Assembly (NCBI GenBank): GCA_028023455.1
Contig: JAQFVV010012405.1
Coordinates: 12,263,423-12,327,422, forward strand
DNA from: Epiperipatus broadwayi
Taxonomy: Eukaryota; Onychophora; Udeonychophora; Euonychophora; Peripatidae
DNA length: 64,000 nt
Reading direction: 5' to 3'
The notes beneath the pieces are model-generated. The model ran no database searches and was not told the origin of the DNA. It saw nothing but the letters and a program-made list of their open reading frames with translations. Made by a program: the position numbers and the translations under genes. This document shows, piece after piece, positions 44,448 to 58,427 of this stretch; position 1 is the stretch's first letter; every line of letters starts with the position of its first letter.

Positions 44448-45483
44448 ATGAATATATGAAGAATGCAAAAAAAGTAAAGGAGAAGATATAAGAATAATAT
44501 TTCTAAGAAGAATTAAATATATTCTGGATAATATTCTCTATCTTCAATAATTTTTTATCAGTCTCATTAACAGAAGATTACATCTGCAATTATTTGACAT
44601 TTTAAATAGGAATCAACTTCAGAATCTTTACAGTTACCCCTACTTGTCATCACTCATTTCAGATTTTCATTTAAATTTTAAATTTTAAGCATTCTGTTTC
44701 AACATAATATTAATTTACAGTTCTGTTTTTCTGCCACTACTAAATCCATAACTTTCATTTTAACACTTAAAAAGGATTATTTATATTTTTTTATTAAATT
44801 TTGTAAAAATTTTAGCTTAACACTTGAAAATATTTTATTATGTAAAATATAATGTATCAAATTTGGCAAGGATAATAAAATAAGAATAAGGGTGTAGCCA
44901 ATGTAAATTGGAAAAACTTCATTATTAACATAATTGCATATGATACTCCAATATGCAAAAATGGTAATTACTATAGCATAAAATTTATTAAGTATATGAA
45001 CTTTAGTGTTTTCATTTTTTTGTCTATTTACATTTGATACAACATGCATTGTAGTTTCACTGTATTTTTCTTTACATGAAGTTTAACTTTATAAGTGACT
45101 ACCACAGTTTCTCCCAAAAGTATGTGATAAAACACTACTGCACTCAGCTTTAAATAATTTCTTCCAATCATCATAAATGTTATTTTTCTGCTTTAGGTTC
45201 ATTTGGTGGCAAATACAGACCCAAAATATTGCTCATTTATTAATTCAAAAAGAAGAAAATTCACAAGATTTTAATATCATATAAATAATTTCTACACAAA
45301 GAAACCAAAAAAAATGGAAGAGTTTTTCCCACAATGGCGATGAATGGTTTGTTCCTAGTTCTCTCCACATGAGGTTGTTCATGAAAGCTTTCAAAGCATA
45401 ATCATTTATTTGTTAGATTTCAAAAATGAAGACATTGTTTTTCATAATTTGTTTACATATATATGATGATTTTTCACATTTGG
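44448..45483. other. AT-rich sequence without recognised feature
   Basis: The 90-codon minus-strand open frame at 44777-45049 is hydrophobic and AT-driven with no family resemblance. Confidence 0.45.
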
Positions 45484-45641
45484 TTTTAATTAGTTGCCAA
45501 ACATGTTTCTAACAGTGGCTGAAGAAATAGTTTATTCTATATCTTGCAGCTAGAGAATCCAGATTCATAGGACTCATGAAGTATCTGGATACAGAATATT
45601 TTTACTAGCCATCATTAGAAATGTTTTGGCAACTAATTACA
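45484..45641. mobile_element. MITE, ~158 bp
   Basis: TTTAATTAGTTGCCAAACAT then GTTTCTAA at the left is mirrored by TTAGAAATGTTTTGGCAACT then AATTACAAA at the right; weaker pairing continues inward (GTGGCTGAAGAAATAG against CTAGCCATC). Confidence 0.75.
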
Positions 45642-47127
45642 AAGAAAATAAGAAAAAAAAATAACAACTTCAAATATTTATTTAATATTTTTTTTTTTTA
45701 AAAAAATAATGGGATTAGATTCAGATTTTATTCCAAATTACTTAATGATAAAAAAATACAAGTAAAGAAAAATCAAGAAATCAATGTTTATGTTCACAGT
45801 TTGTAATTGGATCAAAAAAATACCTTCATAATGACCATAGCATATTTTTATCACTTTTTAAAAATTATAAATATTTTTTTACATAAAATTTCATTAGTTT
45901 TAAGTAATCTAAACAAAAAAAATGTTTGGGCTTTACAAACTATATTAAAACAATTCTGATTTTTTTATAATTTAATGTTTATATCAATAATGTGATATCT
46001 GCTCACTAAAAAAAAAATGTTCTTTATAAATTTTATTATGTATTTTGGTTTCAATTTTTTTAAATATTTGGAAAGTTAAAATAATATTTTTAAGAATAAT
46101 TTGTCATTTTTATTGATAAATATATATTTCTAATGAAGAATTTGAAATTTCTAAAAATAAATTAAAATATAATGATAAATTTCAGCGAATAAAAATTTGA
46201 AAATTTAATCCAACAATAGCTAGGGTGTTTTAAAAAACAAATAGCTGAAAGATTAAAGTTTATACCTGGACTAAATATAATCTCAAGTTTAATAAATGAT
46301 TACTAATATTTATTAATGTATTTATTGAACACGAATGGTGTCAAATTAGAAAGTGTAAAAACATTGATTCTTGTAAATTAAATATAATGTGTGTGTGTGT
46401 ATATATATGATGAAGTAATAAAAATAAAGAAACATACTGTACTAGACATGTGTGATAAATAATGATGAAAATGAAATATGTGTTGCACTCAGATATATAT
46501 ATAAGACTTATCAATAACTCAGTATATTATAGGAAACGATTTGCTCTTTTTCAATGGAGTTCTAGTTAACAATATGAAATCTGATGTCATATTGCTTTAA
46601 GATTTCATTTATTGAACTATGAGTAAATGTTGAATATATAGTTTTGATTTTTTTTCTTATATTTATACCCTTACCAATGCAGTACTGAAATGAATCTTAC
46701 CAGACATCATCTAAATAGGGTAGAAGGTTTAGCAACTATGCTGGACTATCCATGTTTTGCAAATGAATCCAGTTCAATACCACCCATATACACACACACA
46801 GAAAATTTTTATTTCGACATAAAGATATTATTAACAAGTAGATACATATACACATATATATAAAGGGATAGATAGGAGATATGCTAAAGTTCTTTAAAGT
46901 AATTGATTATTGCATCAGACATCCATTTTTTTGTTTTGTTTTTTTTTTTTTGTTTTTTTTTAAAGAAAAATTAATAAAATCCAAATATTGTTATATACTA
47001 CATAAACTTATGGTCACATAGTAGTGTTGTATGGCACAAAAGTAGCTTGATTTTCTGCTATGAGTGTGACTTGAGCATTTAAATCCTGGCAGAGTAAATT
47101 ATTTTCAAAGACTTGGAACTTTGTTTC
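45642..47127. other. AT-rich sequence, possible worn tRNA-like SINE bits
   Basis: 46720-46790 (CAACTATGCTGGACTATCC, then CCAGTTCAATACCACCC) and 47005-47095 hint at tRNA-derived SINE remnants, but too weakly to call. Nothing else recognised. Confidence 0.35.
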
Positions 47128-47310
47128 AGATAGCTGGCACATAACCAATCTAAATAGCCAGCCTACATAACCAATTTAGCTAGCCATCCAATAATGGTCA
47201 GTAAATGGGTATCTAGATTTTTCAGATAGAAATAAAATTGTTGGTAGTCAAAAACCTTTTTTTACTTTTTCTCTTTAGAACATATTGTAGAAATCTTTGC
47301 TCGGTAAAGG
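47128..47310 (+). repeat. Dispersed repeat E, copy 2
   Basis: AATTTAGCTAGCCATCCAAT, ATGGTCAGTAAATGGGTATC, then CATATTGTAGAAATCTTTGC, colinear with 40345-40495. Confidence 0.6.
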
Positions 47311-48456
47311 CTATTTATAAAGTTTAAAAAAAGCGCTTTTACCTCACCTATCAAACAAATTTAAACAGAAACCAAGGCCTAGTCATATATGTGTTGGTTG
47401 CTATTTTATTTGGTGCTATTACCGAAAATAAAAAATATTATTAAAAGTGTTGTAAATTTTAATCCTGTATGCAATATAGACAATCATTAGCGCAATATCA
47501 TTAATGTAAACTATATATAATTTTGTACTAGTCCTGATAATTTTGAAATTCTTCAATCCTCATTATGAATTAAATCATTTTTTATTCACTATTTATTTAC
47601 AAAGCGTATGGATTTTCTTTGTTTTTTATATAGCTTTGCTACAAACAAACTAATGGATGTTCGTCTTGACTATAAAGCTAAAAATGAAATATTAGTAATA
47701 AAATTATAATTGTTATTGCAATTCGTTAGTATAATGATTTAATTCACTAAATATCAGCCTTTTACAGCTACTGTACATGCGCTTTAATGAGTGTTAAATA
47801 ATAAATGAATACTTTTCAGTGCCCATACAAGATATAACATTTAAGAAAGAATAAAATGAATCACTTATTCTTTCCCAACCCAAATGTTTATATATGAGCA
47901 AATCTTAAGTACTGGCAAATAAAGCGTGAAGATAGATCATTCACTTTAAATTACGGTTCGCGTTGTCTGACTTAATGACGTCGACGAAATTACTTAGAAT
48001 TTACTTAAACGTCACCTTCAAACTAAACTCAAACATATTTATAATAATTTAAATAATTGGGAAGCACTTGAATGACGCATAGTTCTCTGATTAGAGTTTA
48101 GACTGTAAATATTTAAATGCTAGCCAAATTGTATTAAAAAACATGTCATATAATGGCAAACAATTAACAAATATGGCCTAGTATTATCATACATTAGCTA
48201 ATTCTATTATTGCTAAATAAATAATCAATGATTTTATTGCTGGGGATTTCATAAAATGTTTAAGCATCAGAGATAAGGAAAATTGGAATTGAGCCGAGGA
48301 TATATTACATCCAGAATCTGACTGACACTCTACCTCAACCTTAACATAAATGCCTAATATATTTAAAACAAGAACAAACATTATGGTTGCTTGGAACAAG
48401 GATGTTCAGTTCTAAACATGAATTAAGGTTGAATTTAAGATTTTCATATAACCTTA
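47311..48456. other. AT-rich sequence without recognised feature
   Basis: No gene or repeat supported; the open frame at 48187-48399 (minus) has no family resemblance. Confidence 0.45.
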
Positions 48457-48825
48457 TTAAATTGAGAGAGTGCAAACTTCTCAAGCGCTTGTGACTATTA
48501 GTAACCAATCAGATCTTGAGCACTGGGACAAGGAATTTACATATATTGCTGCAAAGTTATAACATCGAAAAACTACTGCATAGTAAATCGAAAGATTTCA
48601 CGCTGTATGTTTATAATTTGAACTTAGTCATTTAAGTGTGATGATATTTAAGATTCACAATCTCAGATATAAGTACTTTGGACTGGCTTGGATATATAGA
48701 AAGACAAGTAAAGAAGAGAGTGGGAACCACTCTTTTCTTGTTAAATTCCCTGTCCCAGTGCTTAAGATCTGATTGGTTACTAATAGTCACAAGCGCTTGA
48801 GAAGTTTGCACTCTCTCAATTTAAT
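48457..48825. mobile_element. MITE with ~80-bp terminal inverted repeats
   Basis: The left TIR ATTAAATTGAGAGAGTGCAA, CTTCTCAAGCGCTTGTGACT, ACCAATCAGATCTTGAGCAC, GGGACAAGGAATTTA is mirrored at 48741-48825 with about three differences. The unique centre is about 200 bp and has no open frame. TTAA lies at both outer ends, which could reflect a TTAA target, but family is uncertain. Confidence 0.85.
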
Positions 48826-51026
48826 TTTCAATACCGTCTGCGCTTTATAAAAAATATTATTTATATAACCTTATTATAAATTATCTACCAAAAGATAACA
48901 TCCTCCACATAGCAAATCATGTATAATTTCCAAAAACCGATAGTTATTTCTTTCTTATACGCCATTAATTTGTTTCTTTCTTTCTCTAACTTTTTTTTCA
49001 CATTTGTAAAGTCTCTTCCAATACATTTTTTATTATTTGTTTTGTCTTTAATTGATTAATCAAACATTTTCCTTTTTGCCTTCATAACTTCACACAATCC
49101 ACTCTTTCTCCTTTTTTTTAATCAACTGTTTACAACAATTTTCTTCCTTTAAACTTATATTAAACAACTTACTTTTTCAATCTCTCATCTAGTTTTACTT
49201 TCTTTTCTAATTGTTCATATTTTTGATCCCATATAAAGTTATAATTCCAAACAAAACAATGTAAGATCTAATCTCGATGACGTCAGAATGCCCCCCCCCC
49301 ACGCCTTTTTAACTATTGCAATTTTATTTTATTTTTTTTTAACTTTCATGATCCTACTGTCCAACTTTCCATTATAAACACTGATTTGTTTTTAATTTTA
49401 TGTTTAATACTTAATCGAAATCTCTTCCATATATTTATGGGTATCAACAGTGAATATTTTTAACATTGATTTATCAAGGAATGTTATATATTGTTAAATA
49501 TTATATTTATTAATTATTATTAATTAATTTTGACTGTTGTGAAATATTTAACTACTGTAATTGTTTTTCTAATTTTTAGAACAATGCCTAGAAATAAATT
49601 TTAATTTTTAAAAAAATGAATATATATATATATATTTCAAGATAAAACATCCTTCAATAAATATAGCAATAGCATATTGCAGGTTATAGATTTTTCCAAC
49701 ATGCTCTTTACAAAAATAATGAATTGCTCACCAGGACTGTCATTTTCTAAATGGTCAGAGTTTGAATGATTATTTATCCTTTTCTAACTCTAACCAAAAA
49801 TAAAGAAATACTGATTTATTGATAGTAATAGAAACAAAACACTCTTATTGCTTTACAAAGTTGTCTCCAAGTTATAGTTTTTTGAATGCAATATAAAAAA
49901 TTTAATGAAAAGAAAGATTTATCTAATAAAATTTATCTTCCTTTTTTTCAGTGTAATCTATCAATTGCGATGACTGAAAAACCTGGAGAGTCCTATCATA
50001 TTAAAACAGTTTTTCCTTTTTCAATATACAGTATATGTATTTATGAATTAATTTTGAATGTTATCTGGGTTAACTATGAACTGTACGGGTCAGATGTTTA
50101 AAATAATTCTTAACCCTAATTATAAAAAAAAAAAAAAAAAAATCAAATTGTATACAGACCAACCCTGAATGTATGCATGACAGACAGATACTTTATATCT
50201 GTATCACCAGGCCTTCTAATATTTATATTCATTATTTTTTATTAAACTATTTATATTCATTTTGTGTTTTTATAAATGTATTTATAAATATATTATCCTC
50301 TTGCATTGATTAATTTAGCTTAATTAATTACTAATAGATTCATTATTAATAGGCTAATTAAAAATGAAATGAGATCCTCTTAGGATGTTATATATATGTA
50401 CTCTAAAAGTATAACAAACAAATAATGTTATTATTTTTAATCAGTAGAATTTGAAGTAAAAATTTACTTTACTTAATTATTAAAATGCAAAGGAGAATAG
50501 CAAAGTTTCATATTTTTCCGTATTGTAATTTTATTAGTTTATAGAATTAATTTGCAGTTACAATTTTCCTTGTAAGAATATTAGCTTCTAAAAACAAATT
50601 AGAGCTGAATTTGATATGGCAATATGTGTAAAAAGTAAGACTATGTTACAGTTACAGTATTACAGCATTTGTGATTATCGTTATAAAAAGAAACTCATCT
50701 AAAATTTAATAGATAATTTTAAAAGAAAAATTATCTTAAAAGGTTTATAATAAAAGACAGTCTCTTTAAAAAAAAAATTAAATATTAATTAAATAGATCT
50801 ATCACTGTAAATAATCTCTAAAAAATTTACACTCTCTATTTGCATATAGACTATTGAACTGTCTGTTTGATTGTATATCTACCCACCTAAGCCATCTATT
50901 ATTTATATATCTAGTCTATATATCTAACTAACTAAATAACCATATAATTGTCTGTTTGTCTGTCTTTATCAATCTATCTATTTTAATATCTATTTATCTA
51001 TTGATTTATCTATCGATCCATATATA
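48826..51026. other. AT-rich sequence without recognised feature
   Basis: Contains a ten-C run near 49291 and an A run near 50127, plus degenerate ATCT repeats from 50870 on. No gene or RNA supported. Confidence 0.45.
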
Positions 51027-51405
51027 TATAATTGAAATAATATTTTTAACGGTTTATAAACAATTACAAACAATCTTAAAATCACGAAAAAACATGTAAA
51101 TATAAATTTAAATTTAATTTTGAAAATGTGAAAATTCTTCATGAAGAGAGAAACCATAGTAAATAAAAAATTAAAGAGGTAATTTTTATAAACAGGAATA
51201 AAACGCATTTAATAAATTGACAAGCTTCTAACATTAAAATACGAGATTCATGGAATTTGAATTGATGACGTTTGCTTCCGCTTTTGGTTTTTTGAATTTA
51301 ATGGCAGTTGAGGCAGGTTAGAAAGTAACCGAAAGTACTTCTGCGGATTTTAAGATTGTTTGTAATTGTTTATAAACTGTTAAAAATATTATTTCAATTA
51401 TAATT
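51027..51405. mobile_element. MITE-like inverted repeat, ~378 bp
   Basis: AATTGAAATAATATTTTTAA, GGTTTATAAACAATTACAAA, CAATCTTAAAATC at the left is mirrored by GATTTTAAGATTGTTTGTAA, TTGTTTATAAACTG and AAAATATTATTTCAATT at the right. The centre (about 51090-51345) includes a less AT-rich stretch, GATGACGTTTGCTTCCGC. Confidence 0.8.
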
Positions 51406-51940
51406 ACAATATTGTTTTTAATTAACGGATATTTTATTTATTTTACATATATATATATTTATGTATCCATCTATCTACCTATGTATCTATTTATTTTTAT
51501 ATCTATCTACCTATATAGCTTTCTGTCACACTATCTTTCTTCATGTTTATAAATGTATAGCAATATAGATGAGTTTTAAGTAATTTTATTGATTTTTTAT
51601 TTTTATTTTTAAAACTTTTAAAATAATATCTTAATAAATATCAATTAAAATTCCAGTTTCTTTAATACCATCGATAATTGTATAGGCCTACTAAATGAAA
51701 ATTATTGTAAAAATAACTTCCAATTGTTACATGTATCCTATTTAAAATGCATGGTAAGATTACAGTTCAAAACATATTGAAATAACTAGACAGTAAAATA
51801 TTCCAGTCAAATTAAACAAGATTTTTCAAATTGAACGTTACTCATAATATCAGCTTTATTACTAAGATTTATAAATCTCTACTTAATAAATTTATTGCCA
51901 GCTATTTTTATAATTAGTTTATTTTCAATACATCCATAAT
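51406..51940. other. AT-rich sequence without recognised feature
   Basis: Degenerate ATCT/TCTA repeats around 51460-51530; otherwise nothing. Confidence 0.45.
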
Positions 51941-52036
51941 AGAAAAATAAAAGAAGCATTCTACATTAATGGAAATATTAATGTTATAAATAGAAAAGAC
52001 ACTTGCTTTGATATATCGAAGAAATGGGCCACATAA
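51941..52036 (+). pseudogene. PLE GIY-YIG C-terminal fragment
   Basis: Open frame RKIKEAFYINGNINVIN then RKDTCFDISKKWAT and a stop, nearly the same text as the end of the fragment at 15462-15674. Only the last 31 codons are left. Confidence 0.85.
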
Positions 52037-52130
52037 CACGTGCTAATTTAAATATCTTTGCATATATTTTATTATATATTTTTAAGAAAGCTCTGATCAT
52101 GAGGCATGGATCCTCGAAAACGTTCAGTTT
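52037..52130 (+). repeat. Conserved PLE 3' module
   Basis: GCTCTGATCATGAGGCATGG then ATCCTCGAAAACGTTCAG, as after the stop at 15675. Conservation beyond the stop codon confirms that both fragments are 3' ends of one element family. Confidence 0.75.
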
Positions 52131-53629
52131 TTTATTATATTTATTTATAACTTCTCTATTAAAATTTTACTTATAAGTTTTTGTGTTTATTTAGTTTATT
52201 TTCATAAATTTTGTTATTGACTTAATTTATAAATTATGTCAAAGTCAAGTTAATGTAACTAAAAATTGAAATTAAAAAATCTAATAATAATCGAATAATT
52301 TAAGAACCGTAAATAATAGAATTTAGTTACAATTTATACACTTCCAATTCTAGAGACCGCTACCTCTGCTTTAAGCAACGCAGGGTAAAATTTCCATTTA
52401 TTATCATCCAATGGTTATTATAAAAATAAAAAAACATTCTATTAAGTTTATTTTTAATGTAAAAGGGAAAATTAATTGTTATATACTGAAATATATATAA
52501 AGTTAGAAAAAGAGAGAGAGAGAGAGCTCGTCCTATATGCTGACCACTCACCTGCAGCAAATTAAACTTACCTTGATAAAAATTAAAACTTTTTCTTGTA
52601 AAAAATAAAACGATTTAATTAACATTAACGACAAACATAACACATTATAATTTTTTTAGTGATATTAAAATTTTAAAGCATAAATTGCAAAAATAACAAA
52701 CTGAAATCCTAATTGACTTAATTATAAATCACTGATTGATATTTTGGGGATCCAAATTGTCCTACTGCTATGTTTATGTATTTTAATACTTGTTCTTAGT
52801 TTTATAAAATATATAAAGTTGACTGTGAGTATACCACCGTCATCATCATTTACAATCTCTTGTAAATGAATATGATCATTGTAACCAGAAGAGAAAACCA
52901 TGATAATAGAAAGACAAGGATGATAATATTATTACTAAACATTAGAAATGAGTTTTATATGACTAAACAAATATCTATTGCACACCGATCATTTAATCTC
53001 AATATTTGACGTCTAGCTGTTGACTTTTTTAATTTTGCAACTAACTTTAGTTTGTAAAATATTTCACCACCATGCCTAATACTTCTCAGTTATCTTCGCC
53101 ATATTTTGCCAATGAAATCAACATTAAGGTTTCACTTTTTGGAGAAAGATTTTTATAGAGTAATTACTATATAACTCGTCCATAAGTATACCCCAATCAG
53201 CACACAATGGAATGAAATCACAATCAGCCTCACTTATATATCTTGAATGGCATTTATAATATAAGCAGTATTTACATATACAATATATCCAAATACTAAA
53301 ATATAGCCACAAAGTCGGAAAAAATAAAAAGTATGTAAAATAAATTTTATATAGATATGGATCATAAAGTTTATAAAAGCAACAAAAATTCTAGATAAAA
53401 ACACTATTACAGTTTTATACATAAAACTATTGTGTGTGTGTGTGTGCGTGTATGTAATGTTGATTTTTGATCTTTGAAAGATATACATAAAGTGATAAGC
53501 AATATATATATATATATCAAAGCATGAGAAGAATCTCCATGTTATTACTCCAATCTAAAACTAATTATTAAAAGCTTGAGTAAACTTTATCATAGATGTA
53601 AATTTAGCTACATTTTTTTTTTTTTTTTT
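52131..53629. other. AT-rich sequence with small microsatellites
   Basis: (AG)n at 52511-52526 and (TG)n at 53430-53452 are the only defined features. The open frames at 52360-52560, 53124-53312 and 53234-53488 (all minus) are not credible genes. Confidence 0.5.
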
Positions 53630-53720
53630 TACAAATGTACTGATGAATCCCAGATGATGTCGAAATACAGTAACAAAGTAGATCATTGTTCTAATGCAGG
53701 TGCATATATATGAATGTAAA
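53630..53720 (+). repeat. Repeat end with hammerhead-like core
   Basis: ACTGATGAATCCCAGATGAT then GTCGAAATACAG, followed at ~40 bp by CTAATGCAGGTGCATATATA. The succession CTGATGA, GTCGAAA, TGCA.TG.. mirrors the ends of the foldback at 43543-44447. No clear helix II can be drawn. Confidence 0.45.
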
Positions 53721-54479
53721 TCATTGTTAACTGCAATTTACTCCATCCAGCCAAATCTCACTATACTTTATCAAAATCTTGATAAGGGGTAAAAAATTAT
53801 ATTGTAACAATAGTTGATAAATGAGTTATTTGTTTATATAACAGCTAGTTTACCATTAATATTACATTTGGATTTTATATACATATTGTAAAAATTATCC
53901 GAGATCGACTTTTTTTATTATAGTTTAATCATCCTTTTTTATGGTTAATATGGTGATAATTTCTTAACGAATTTAATTTACTGTAAGATTAAATTAAATT
54001 ATTTTGATCTCAATGTCCAACCAATATAAAATAATTCCATGCATTTGTCTGTGAGTCAGTTGCTAAATATTTTTTATGAATTTAAATTCCAAATCATGAT
54101 TTTTATAATACACAAGTAAACAACAAAATATCTAGATATTAGACATTTTGCTAAGTGGTAACACAGAAATAAACATGTACGTCAGTGTAAAATTTGAAAT
54201 TATATGTTGGCCTTTTTTCATTTTCTAGAATTAATGCTAATTGTCTTTTAAACTTTTCAAATTTTATTTAAACACTTCAAATATTCACATCTTAAAATTA
54301 GCACACAAATTAGTATATAACTCAACATTTTAAGTAGTACCGTTTTCCTCTCTTTTTCAAATATTGCTAACCTGAACAGTGGCAGTATTAGCATGGGATT
54401 TAAACCTGGGATCTTTTGTTTTGTGAATGTATGAAGGTCCTTTTGAATCACTGTTAATGAGTTGTTTCAAAACATTATA
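53721..54479. other. AT-rich sequence without recognised feature
   Basis: 54356-54440 on the minus strand has a B-box-like GGTTTAAATCCCATGC and could be a worn tRNA-derived SINE; otherwise nothing. Confidence 0.4.
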
Positions 54480-55760
54480 AATTAATACTAGATGGAAATA
54501 TGGAATTATTTGCTCTTTCGTATGAGTAATTTTTTTAATTTTCTTTTCGCTTTTCCTCTCTGTTCAATATTCTTGTTCTTTCCCAATCAGTATGTCCGTT
54601 GATATGTGCATGGTCTGCTATTTTAGAAACATTTGTCCTTTACTTTAAAGATTACTTTGTGTTTGTTAATAATTTTTAAGTAGTATTGTTAATTTCACAA
54701 ATATATATTCTTTCACAATCGCATGGCATTTTATAGATGAAGTTTTTGTATTTTAGCATTTCCAGTTTTAGCTTGTAGAAATTAAACTTCCTTATAGTAG
54801 ATAGGAGCTTTGGAAAACTTTTAATTTTATACTGATTACAAATTTTCTTTAGTTTATCTCCTTTCCAGTTATGTGTAGATATCATTGCTTTTTTTTTTTA
54901 ATATTTCTTTTTTGTTGGTTTTCTTAATGATATTTGATGAGAATATTTATTCTTCGTAGGAGTTTTTCTGTAAAACACTTTTCATTTCCCATGTTATAGT
55001 TTCTGACAAACTCCTTTTTTTCTATTTCATTCTGATAATATAACTCCAATTATTATTTCCATCATAATTGTATGAATATACTATTTTTTTGTGTGTGTTT
55101 GTAGGTTTTCTGTAAACTGTAAATTTTGATTTATCCATGAGAAAATCTTGTCCCAAGGATATATATGAATGCCATTTTTTTTTTGTTCTAAGTCTAATAT
55201 ATTGCTATTATACAGGATGGAAAGAATTACATTATCCTGTCAATAAGAAGAATTGTTTTGGTTTGTAGTCTATAATCGTAATTTAATCTTCTCTTTACAA
55301 TAGACAATACTTTATCACTGTGTAAACTTGTGAACAAACTTTCCAGTCTATTCTTTCAATTTTCATGCTCTTTATTAATTCAATATAATGCTTGGAATCT
55401 CATTTAAAGGACTATGTCCAGTTTGATGAAGGTCTAAGAATCTTAAGAAAAGTCTGTACATGGTTTGATATTGGAGAATTTCTGAACTAACAATAAGTAT
55501 TAATAAAACATGGTATTTATGGTTTTTGATCAACCATAAAGATATAGAATTTTCCTGAAATATTCTGCATCAGTGAAACACATGTTATGCTTTAATCATA
55601 ATATTTAGAATTTTATTTCCATAGCCAGCATAACTTTTTGTATTGGTTTACTATAAGGATCCCTCTGATTTTTTTATCATAATTAGTAGTATCCAAACAA
55701 TTGAACTCTGATCTTGTTGACAGGGAGAATAATTATGGATTTGTCTACCTTGAGAGATTT
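54480..55760 (-). pseudogene. Decayed PLE (RT remnants + GIY-YIG)
   Basis: On the minus strand: a spacer-like stretch with LAKHLLRFLRPSSNWTESF-type text (near 55480), FTVYRKPTNTHKN (near 55110), then the open frame 54676-54885 with KSFPKLLSTIRKFNFYKL and YKMPCDCERIYICEINNTT, the start of a GIY-YIG domain. Further on SKIADHAHINGHTDWERTRI (near 54620-54560) is its middle part. Stops and shifts abound and the YVDD box was not found, so this is an old copy of a classical Penelope-type element, related to the remnant at 33.4-34.2 kb. Confidence 0.8.
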
Positions 55761-58337
55761 AATAGTTTTCCTTTCAACATAGGTATTTGACATTGATGGT
55801 TGGTATCTGTCAAATTTTCTTTTTTATTTTCCAACAAAATTTTGTTGCTTCTTCAATTATTAAGTGGCATTCTAAGAATTTCTGCCATTATAGATAATAA
55901 AAGAATATTAGAAAATATTGAGAACAATATTTTTTATCGGGTAATTACTACAATGCTGATTGTAAAAAGCTAATTAATATAATCATTGCTAATTGAACTT
56001 CTTTACTAAAACTCCGAATGAATTATTAAGTCATCATATAGCTATAAAATTTTGTTCTACAATTTACAATTGCATTTATAATTATTAAAATATAACTATA
56101 ATGTTTCTCAAAGTACTATTGATGTTATCATTAGTACAGATTTCTAAAATTTGTATTTTACAAAATAAAACAAATTTAAATAAATTCTAAGTGTAAGTAT
56201 ATATATATTAAATAATTATTATATAAATATTTTGTAAAAATAATCATAAATATTTAAATAAACTATACAAAATGTGCAATTGTTCCTCTTTTCCATGCAA
56301 GTGTTATTTTGGTTTGAGAGTGAAAGATTTATCAATTAGAGGTATTGTTGGCTCAATTGTAGTAATTTATTATTTACAGGCAGTGCCATCTTCAAATTTT
56401 TATTTGAACTAATAAATCAAAATATATTTTACTTTCAGTTTCTACAATCAAAAAAACACAAAACCAGTAAAATAGTGCTATAAATAGCCACAAAAGAGTG
56501 AGGAAAAGTTGAAAGTGATATCTGCATCATTATTGCTCTATAATAAGATACACCAAAGAATCATACAATTAATATATATTCAGACATTATTAAATAACAA
56601 TAAATGTTAACAATTATAACATTTCTAGAAATATTTTCATTTACCTTTGTAACTATTATCTTCATGAGAAAAAAAAGCACAATAAAAGTTAAAGAGACAA
56701 TTTTTGGAAAATAGAAATAGAAAATCTTTAATTAATAGAGAAAGTGCAAATATTAAACTTCATGAATTTTGTGATAAAAATGATGAGGTTTGGTTTGCTT
56801 TGATTTGATAACTATAAAATTGTTGAATAGTTGATAATTGTTACAAAGTTAACTAAACATAATTCTACAATTTCATAACCATTATATTGATATTTTCATG
56901 ATTATTTAATGGTTCACTTATCAAATGGTATAATTAATATTTTTATTGCTCTTTACAATTTAGTGCAGTGATAGAATAATGATATATGGAGTATGAGGTC
57001 CATGAATTGTGACTCCAAGCCTATTTCCTCTTATTCTCAAACTGTTATGAACTTCTAAGAAATAAACCATTTAATTGCTTTTTTGTTGTAATATTTAACA
57101 GTTGTTTTCATACAATAATTATGAATAGTAAGTAGAACATATTTAACCAATTCTAATCTTCAATTTTTTTTGTATTTGTTTTATTTATATTATCATTAAC
57201 CACCCTTCATATGATGTGGCATCAGTCTGTTTCAAAGCAGATATCATTTCTATTATCTTTGTAACACTGTACAATTGGTAAAAAGTAGAGATATAAAAGA
57301 ATTTAAGACAAGCAAGACTTTTGTAAAATTTGAAATACGTTTGGTTAAACATGTTTGAAATTAAAAGTTTAAGTGTAGTTTTCAGAAATATAAGATCTTG
57401 GAATGCATAAAAAAAGTGATTGGTTAATAAAAAAAAAGGAAAAAAGTGTCAAGCATATATAAAAAATTATAAATATATTTCTAAAAGTGTATATTTAAAA
57501 TTTTAAAAATATAATGATAATATTCTAATAAAAGGCAATTTATAACTAGATATACACATATAAAATAAAGTTTTGTTTGTCTGCCTATATCAATTTTGGT
57601 GACATTTTGTTTCTTTTGTTGTTTGCATGTGACACATCTCTTGAACAAAAGTTTTAGGCTACTTCATTTTCTTCTTTACCAATAGGAATAGATTTATAGT
57701 CAAAATTCTTCCAAGTTTTATATGAAATGCAGAAAATTTTGTATATCTTATACTTGAATCATGTTTATCAAGACATATAACTGGTATTTTTTTTTTTCTG
57801 AAAAAAAATGTGATGAGGAAAATATGATGTAATTTAAATTTACTTATTCAAGTTTATTTTACTTTTATTTTTGAAATAAACAAATACAGATCATTAGAAA
57901 CAAATTTTGCCTTTGTTTTACCCCCCCCCCCCATTATGCAAAATAGTGTTGCCTGTTTCAGTTTGTTAAGTACTGTTCCTAACTGATATTGCTTTGTAAT
58001 AATCACCCATTCATTCTAATTTTATTCTGTTAAATGATTTATTTTTTTAACCTTTTGAATAATATTTTTGTATGCAAATGTGCTGAATCTATAATGTCTG
58101 ATATCAATGGCTGGAATGTGTTTTTAATTTTTAGCTGCAAAAATTTTACTTAAAGATTGAGTTTTTGTTAGTTCCAACTATAATTATGAAATGTCAGGAT
58201 CTACTGGGAATAAAAAATAATGGCAAATGAAAGTACCTTCAAACAATACAAATTAAAAAGATAGAGGTTAGTCATATTGAGTGGAAAAAATACTAGCATG
58301 TTTGTACTACAATGATATATAAAAACAAAATAGTCAT
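55761..58337. other. AT-rich sequence without recognised feature
   Basis: Contains a C-run of about 12 near 57921. No coding similarity, SINE or foldback noticed. Confidence 0.5.
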
Positions 58338-58427
58338 GCATTGGTGGTCGAGTGGTCAGCACAGCTGCCTTACAAGCAGTTGTACCAAGTTTGTTTCCTG
58401 GCCGATGCTTTGACACATGAAAAAAAT
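58338..58427 (+). mobile_element. tRNA-Gly-derived SINE, copy 4
   Basis: GCATTGGTGGTCGAGTGG, anticodon arm GCTGC-CTTACAA-GCAGT, worn T arm (AGTTTGTTTCCTGG), 3' GCCGATGC and tail TTTGACACATGA plus A run. Pairing of GCATTGG with the 3' strand is nearly complete. Confidence 0.85.

Noticed and set aside
53634-53665. CTGATGA...GTCGAAA as an active hammerhead
   Set aside because: No helix II can be drawn between the two core strands, and helices I and III are lacking. Kept only as a repeat end.
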